A stretch of DNA of 64,000 nucleotides from Hyphomonadaceae bacterium (GTDB lineage: Bacteria; Pseudomonadota; Alphaproteobacteria; Caulobacterales; Aquidulcibacteraceae), in contig JAHBYF010000004.1 of assembly GCA_019636095.1 (NCBI GenBank), positions 350,501 to 414,500 of the forward strand, written 5' to 3'. Each line of letters opens with the position of its first letter. Positions within the stretch are counted from its first letter, which is position 1. Of this stretch, positions 59,658 to 64,000 are shown in pieces. A program made the translations under genes and the position numbers. The notes below the pieces were generated by a model. It made no database searches. It saw only the letters and a program-made list of their open reading frames with translations, and had not been told where the DNA came from.

Positions 59658-61196
59658 ATGGACCGCAGTGACATTCCGCAGATCGACCAAGTAGCGCAAC
59701 CGACGCGGCGCGGCCTTTGGGCAGGCGCTGCCGCGCTTGCGCCCATGCTCGCTGTCACAGATGCGGATGCGGCGACGCCAGGGCGCAGCGCCCTGCGGCG
59801 GGTGATCGATCAGCACAAGGATGAAAACGTCGCGTTGCTGCAGGATTGGATTCGCAATCCAACGATTGCAGCTGAAGGCCTGAACATTCAGGGCGGTGCC
59901 GAATATATGGCGCAGCTCGCACGCGACGCTGGCTTTCAAACAGCGGAAATCGTGCCGACCGATGGCTCCCCGGGCGTGTATGCAACTCTGGATGCCGGCG
60001 CGCCCAAGACGCTTGCCGTGTACTTCATGTACGACGTGAAGCAGTTCAATCCGGCTGAGTGGTCGTCACCCCCGCTGGAAGCGCGGCTCGTCGACAACGA
60101 CCTCGGACGTGTTGTCGTTGGCCGCGGCGCAGTGAATCAAAAGGGGCCGGAAATCGCCTTTCTCGGCGCGCTTCGCGCGTTGCGCGCGGCGGGGCGTCAG
60201 CCGCCGGTGAACATTGTACTCGTCTGCGAAGGCGAAGAAGAAATCGGCAGCCCGCATTTCCATCAAGTTGTGCAGCGCCCCGACATCATGGCGCGCCTGC
60301 GCCAAAGCCTTGGCGTGTTCATCCCGAGCGCGTGGCAGGATCCAACGACGGGCGGCGTCAGCGTCAATCTTGGCGCCAAAGGTGTGATCGAATGCGAATT
60401 GGTCGCCAGCGGCGAACGCTGGGGCCGCGGCCCAACGCGCGATATTCACTCCAGCACCAAAGCGATGATCGATGCGCCCGTCTGGCGTTTAGTGCGCGCG
60501 CTCGACACGCTGACCAGCGAAGACGCCAACACGCCAGCGATCGATGGCTGGTTCGAGAATGTGCGGCCGCTCACGGCCCGCGAGCGCGAGCTTATCCAGC
60601 AGGGCGCGCGCAACTCAAGCGAGGCAGACTACAAACAGCGCAACGGCGTCTCGCATTTCATCGACGATCTGCCCTGGGCGCAGGCATTGGAACGGCTTGC
60701 GTCGCAGCCCACCGTGAACATTGAAGGTTTGGTCGCCGGCTACACCGGCCCAGGCGGCATGACAATCCTGCCGCATCGCGGCGTCGCCAAGCTCGACATG
60801 CGCTTGGTGCCAAACCAAACGCGAGCGGAGTGCGAGGCAAAATTGCGCGCCCACCTCGATGCGCGCGGTTTCAACGATATCGAAGTCAACGTCAGCGGCG
60901 GCTACGATCCGACCGAGACAGCCGAAGACAGTGCGATCGTGCAAGCGCAACTCGCCGCCTATCGCACGGCCGGCGCCCGGGCGACGCTCAATCCGCGCCT
61001 GGCGGGTTCATGGCCGGGTGCGGTGTTCACAGCGCCGCCAGTGAGCTTGCCGGCAGGCCAGTTCGGGCTGGGGCACGGCAACGGCGCGCATGCGCCAAAC
61101 GAGTACTTCCTGATCGACAGCAACAATCCACGGGTGCAGGGTCTGAACGGCGCGGTCATGGGCTTTATCGACATCATGTATGAACTCGCGCGCTAG
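59658..61196 (+). CDS. M20-family metallohydrolase-like protein with altered metal ligands
   Basis: A 512-residue member of the M20/M25/M40 fold, with a Tat-like N terminus (QPTRRGLWAGAAALAPM). The usual GHxDV metal motif is YFMYDV, so the first His is Met124, with Asp126 kept. The bridging Asp position in RGAVNQKG is Asn160. The catalytic glutamates (CEGEEEIGS, 193/194) and the late His (GNGAHAPNE) remain. Dimerisation-domain segments are present. It may be a dipeptidase subgroup with another metal arrangement or a non-hydrolytic protein. ATG 59658 follows CGAGGGGAC. Confidence 0.82.
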   Translation: MDRSDIPQIDQVAQPTRRGLWAGAAALAPMLAVTDADAATPGRSALRRVIDQHKDENVALLQDWIRNPTIAAEGLNIQGGAEYMAQLARDAGFQTAEIVPTDGSPGVYATLDAGAPKTLAVYFMYDVKQFNPAEWSSPPLEARLVDNDLGRVVVGRGAVNQKGPEIAFLGALRALRAAGRQPPVNIVLVCEGEEEIGSPHFHQVVQRPDIMARLRQSLGVFIPSAWQDPTTGGVSVNLGAKGVIECELVASGERWGRGPTRDIHSSTKAMIDAPVWRLVRALDTLTSEDANTPAIDGWFENVRPLTARERELIQQGARNSSEADYKQRNGVSHFIDDLPWAQALERLASQPTVNIEGLVAGYTGPGGMTILPHRGVAKLDMRLVPNQTRAECEAKLRAHLDARGFNDIEVNVSGGYDPTETAEDSAIVQAQLAAYRTAGARATLNPRLAGSWPGAVFTAPPVSLPAGQFGLGHGNGAHAPNEYFLIDSNNPRVQGLNGAVMGFIDIMYELAR

Positions 61197-61208
61197 CGGG
61201 AGGCGCTG

Positions 61209-61868
61209 ATGTTCGTTGGCCACTATGCAGCGGCGATGGCGGCGAAGGCGATTGCGCCCAAGGCGCCCATGTGGACGCTGGCCGCTGCATCGCAGCTCGT
61301 CGACATCGGCTGGTCATCGTTCATCATCACGGGGCTTGAGCACGCACGCGTCGACCCTACCCTTCCCGGCTCGGCGCTGGTGCTCGACTACATGCCCTGG
61401 ACGCATTCGCTGCCAGCCGCGTTCGCGTGGAGCGTTGGTGCGGCGCTATTGGTGCGCTTGGCCTTGCCGCTGTCGGCGAGCCTAGCCGTTGGCCTTACGG
61501 TGTTCTCGCATTGGCTGCTCGATCTGCTCGTCCACCGGCCGGATCTGGAGCTTTGGCCTGGCGGTCAGCGGGTGGGGTTTGCGCTTTGGAATTTTCCCGT
61601 GCCCGAACAGGCCGTCGAGATTGGCTTGATCGCAGTGTGCGGCGCCGCGTGGGTGGCGAGCCGCAAGACGCTTGGGCGTGCGGCGTGGCCAGCGATTGGG
61701 TTCATCGGCTTTCTAGTTGCGCTGCAAATCGTGGCGATGCTCTCGCCGCAGCCGGACGGACCGTTGCAAGCGCAAAGCGGCGCCACAATTCTTGCGATCT
61801 ATCTCGTCGTCGTCATCGCGGCAGCACTTACGGATCTGCGCAGCAAGGCGCAAGGAGCAACACCATGA
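61209..61868 (+). CDS. YdjM-like membrane protein with conserved His/Asp
   Basis: A 219-residue protein with about six membrane helices. His/Asp residues lie near membrane ends (FVGHYAAAM, LVDIGW, MPWTHSLPAAF, FSHWLLDLLVHRPDL), the pattern of metal-dependent YdjM/LexA-binding-like membrane hydrolases; activity is unproven. ATG 61209 follows GGGAGGCGCTG. Its stop overlaps the start of the SnoaL gene (ATGA). Confidence 0.75.
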   Translation: MFVGHYAAAMAAKAIAPKAPMWTLAAASQLVDIGWSSFIITGLEHARVDPTLPGSALVLDYMPWTHSLPAAFAWSVGAALLVRLALPLSASLAVGLTVFSHWLLDLLVHRPDLELWPGGQRVGFALWNFPVPEQAVEIGLIAVCGAAWVASRKTLGRAAWPAIGFIGFLVALQIVAMLSPQPDGPLQAQSGATILAIYLVVVIAAALTDLRSKAQGATP

Positions 61869-62260
61869 ACAACGTCGAACCCGTCAAAGCCCTCTACGCC
61901 GCCTTTGCAAAGGGCGACATACCAGCGGCGCTCGCGACCATGTCGCCGGATATCGTTTGGAACGAAGCAGAGAACTATCCATATGCCGATCTCAATCCGC
62001 ACATTGGGCCGAACGGTGTTTTGACCGGCGTGTTTGCCCGCATCGGCGCTGATTGGGATGGCTTCAGCGCCGTTTCTGACGAGTTGATCGATGGCGGCGA
62101 CACCATCGTTTCGCTCGGCCATTACGGCGGCGTGAACAAGGCCACTGGCAAAAAGATGCGCGCGCAGTTTGCGCATGTCTTCCGCGTGAAGGACGGCAAG
62201 ATCACTGCATTTCAGCAGTATGCCGACACGCTCGGCACCGCGATCGCGATGGGCCGCTAA
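61865..62260 (+). CDS. SnoaL-like (NTF2-fold) protein
   Basis: A 131-residue cone-fold protein: NNVEPVKALYAAFAKGDIPAALATMSPDIVWNEAENYPYAD, then DELIDGGDTIVSLGHYGGVNKATGKKMRAQFAHVFRVKDGKITAFQQYADT. Typical of the SnoaL/KSI-like family that binds or isomerises small hydrophobic molecules. Overlaps the preceding membrane-protein gene by four bases. Substrate unknown. Confidence 0.88.
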   Translation: MNNVEPVKALYAAFAKGDIPAALATMSPDIVWNEAENYPYADLNPHIGPNGVLTGVFARIGADWDGFSAVSDELIDGGDTIVSLGHYGGVNKATGKKMRAQFAHVFRVKDGKITAFQQYADTLGTAIAMGR

Positions 62261-62405
62261 CGCGCATTAAGATCGCTGACACAAGGTTGCGGCGAATTCA
62301 GCAGAAATAGCTGTGTCAAAGTGTGGCGCAGCACGTGGGTTGCTTCGCTTAGCGGGCGGCGCCGCGCGCATTCCTTCTGCGGCTTAGCGAAGGACGTCTG
62401 CTTCA

Positions 62406-63110
62406 ATGCAAATATCCGGAATTTCAGGCAGTTCCTCTGCCTGGGCGGTGCGGGAGCTCTTCCCTCCACCGCAAAAGCAGCAGCAAAACGTGCCGGGCGC
62501 CGGGCAACAAATGCCGGGCGCCGCATCGAAAACGACGATGACAGGCGTCGGCGGCGCGCAAATATCGTCGGACATGTTGATGCAATTGCTGAGCATGCAG
62601 GGCAGCCGGCCAAGCACCACGGATGCCGCAACGCGCATGATCAGCAGCCTCGACTCCGATGGCGATGGCGCGCTGAGTCTGTCGGAGGCCAGCGCGGCAG
62701 GCACGAGCCGAGCCAGCGAAGCGTTCGCAGTGCTGGACGCTGACGGAGACGGCGTGCTGACCAGCGACGAACTGGCGACATCGCTCGAAGCTATGGGCCC
62801 GCCTCCCGGCGGGCCACCCCCGGGCGGGCCACCTCCCGGCGGCCCTCCTCCGGGCGGAGGCCCATCTGATCTGGCGTCGCGCATTCTGTCCGCAGTGGAC
62901 AGCGATCAAGACGGCGGCATCAGTTTAAGCGAACTGACCTCAGCTACGGGCGCTGATGAAAACGACACGACGACGTCGGCGTTCTCCAGTCTCGACACCG
63001 ATGGCGATGGCAAACTCAGCCTAGCGGAATTGACGGCTGCGCTGGACAAGTACTTGCAGACAGACGCGTCGCGCTTCGCGTCGAACGCTGAGGATGCAAT
63101 TGCGGCATGA
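62406..63110 (+). CDS. EF-hand protein with PPPGG repeats
   Basis: A 234-residue protein without a signal peptide. Four EF-hand loops are seen: DSDGDGALSLSE, DADGDGVLTSDE, DSDQDGGISLSE and DTDGDGKLSLAE, in two pairs. Between the pairs lies a Pro/Gly tract of four PPPGG repeats (about residues 133-152). The N terminus (residues 1-60) is low-complexity with Gln/Gly. The mature protein should bind calcium; role unknown. A strong terminator follows. Confidence 0.85.
   Translation: MQISGISGSSSAWAVRELFPPPQKQQQNVPGAGQQMPGAASKTTMTGVGGAQISSDMLMQLLSMQGSRPSTTDAATRMISSLDSDGDGALSLSEASAAGTSRASEAFAVLDADGDGVLTSDELATSLEAMGPPPGGPPPGGPPPGGPPPGGGPSDLASRILSAVDSDQDGGISLSELTSATGADENDTTTSAFSSLDTDGDGKLSLAELTAALDKYLQTDASRFASNAEDAIAA
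62803..62865 (+). repeat. Short tandem repeat coding PPPGG
   Basis: A run of about four GC-rich units of 15 bases (GGGCCACCCCCGGGC-like, degenerate at third positions) codes the PPPGG array in the EF-hand protein. The repeat is in frame and might expand or contract by 15 bases without frameshift. Confidence 0.75.
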
Positions 63111-63115
63111 AGAAC

Positions 63116-63145
63116 GGAGGGCGGCTCGCGCCGCCCTCCCACTTT

Positions 63146-63147
<2 letters not shown>
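63116..63147 (+). terminator. Rho-independent terminator after the EF-hand gene
   Basis: GGAGGGCGGC (63116-63125) and GCCGCCCTCC (63130-63139) form a perfect ten-base-pair stem with a TCGC loop. TTTTT follows at 63143-63147. It lies between the EF-hand gene and convergent ligA. Confidence 0.88.

Positions 63148-64000
<853 letters not shown>

Noticed and set aside
62803..62865. CRISPR-like array
   Set aside because: Units are contiguous 15-base coding repeats for PPPGG without spacers.

Overview
The window is a gene-dense, GC-rich stretch of bacterial chromosome. It is most likely from an alphaproteobacterium of the Caulobacterales/Hyphomonadaceae type. The evidence is a circularly permuted two-piece tmRNA gene with an alphaproteobacterial-style tag, an alpha-type SspB adaptor, a promoter of the Caulobacter TTGACA / GCTANA kind, and the gene order thyA-folA ... 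hflK-hflC ... degP ... serB-miaA ... ilvC. I know that order as a conserved alphaproteobacterial neighbourhood. Here it is stretched by inserted genes. The genus cannot be fixed from sequence reading alone.

Layout. 0-3.7 kb: the rod-shape operon mreB-mreC-mreD-mrdA on the minus strand, with mrdA running off the left edge. 4.1-13.2 kb: single enzymes and envelope proteins (an unusual membrane-tethered trypsin-like protease, a sorbosone-dehydrogenase-like lipoprotein, a VTT membrane protein, a GIY-YIG protein, a 2OG-Fe(II) oxygenase, a CHASE4 histidine kinase, a class C beta-lactamase-like protein, an SDR). 13.2-15.4 kb: ilvC-purT, overlapping by four bases. 15.4-18.2 kb: DUF924 and three poorly known envelope proteins. 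18.3-27.2 kb: miaA, serB, a HAD phosphatase, degP, hflC, hflK and mrp, that is membrane protein quality control plus amino-acid and tRNA functions. 27.2-39.8 kb: a CYP108-like P450, an M48 protease with a TerB-like tail, a cysteine synthase-glutaredoxin fusion, pyruvate kinase, GST, a lactonase, folA-methyltransferase-thyA, and an aquaporin. 40.4-41.7 kb: permuted ssrA (tmRNA) followed by sspB. 41.7-43 kb: an ArsR/VOC/DUF1801 divergent unit with a clear palindromic operator. 43-45.8 kb: a phospholipid cluster (CDP-alcohol phosphatidyltransferase, membrane protein, CdsA, PlsC). 45.9-49.1 kb: a dNMP-kinase-like protein and a RusA-type resolvase, then fumC-DUF4169-RHH. 49.1-51.5 kb: a compact minus-strand cluster of two TIR-domain membrane proteins and a small membrane protein. 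51.5-64 kb: GST, SRPBCC-ArsR, a UvrD/PcrA helicase, SIMPL, prmA, a secreted protein that shares the cysteine-patterned sensor domain of one TIR protein, two metallopeptidase-family genes, a small membrane protein, SnoaL, an EF-hand protein and the 3' part of ligA.

The best candidate for an undescribed system is the TIR cluster. Two tandem TIR paralogues keep the putative NADase glutamate but carry different membrane modules. One has a single transmembrane helix and an exported four-cysteine domain; the other has a DUF805 multi-span domain. A stand-alone secreted copy of the four-cysteine domain lies about 8 kb away. Also worth attention are the tmRNA/sspB pairing, the CysK-glutaredoxin fusion, a dispersed inverted-repeat element that has entered a reading frame in one place, and two ArsR genes that lack an ordinary start codon.
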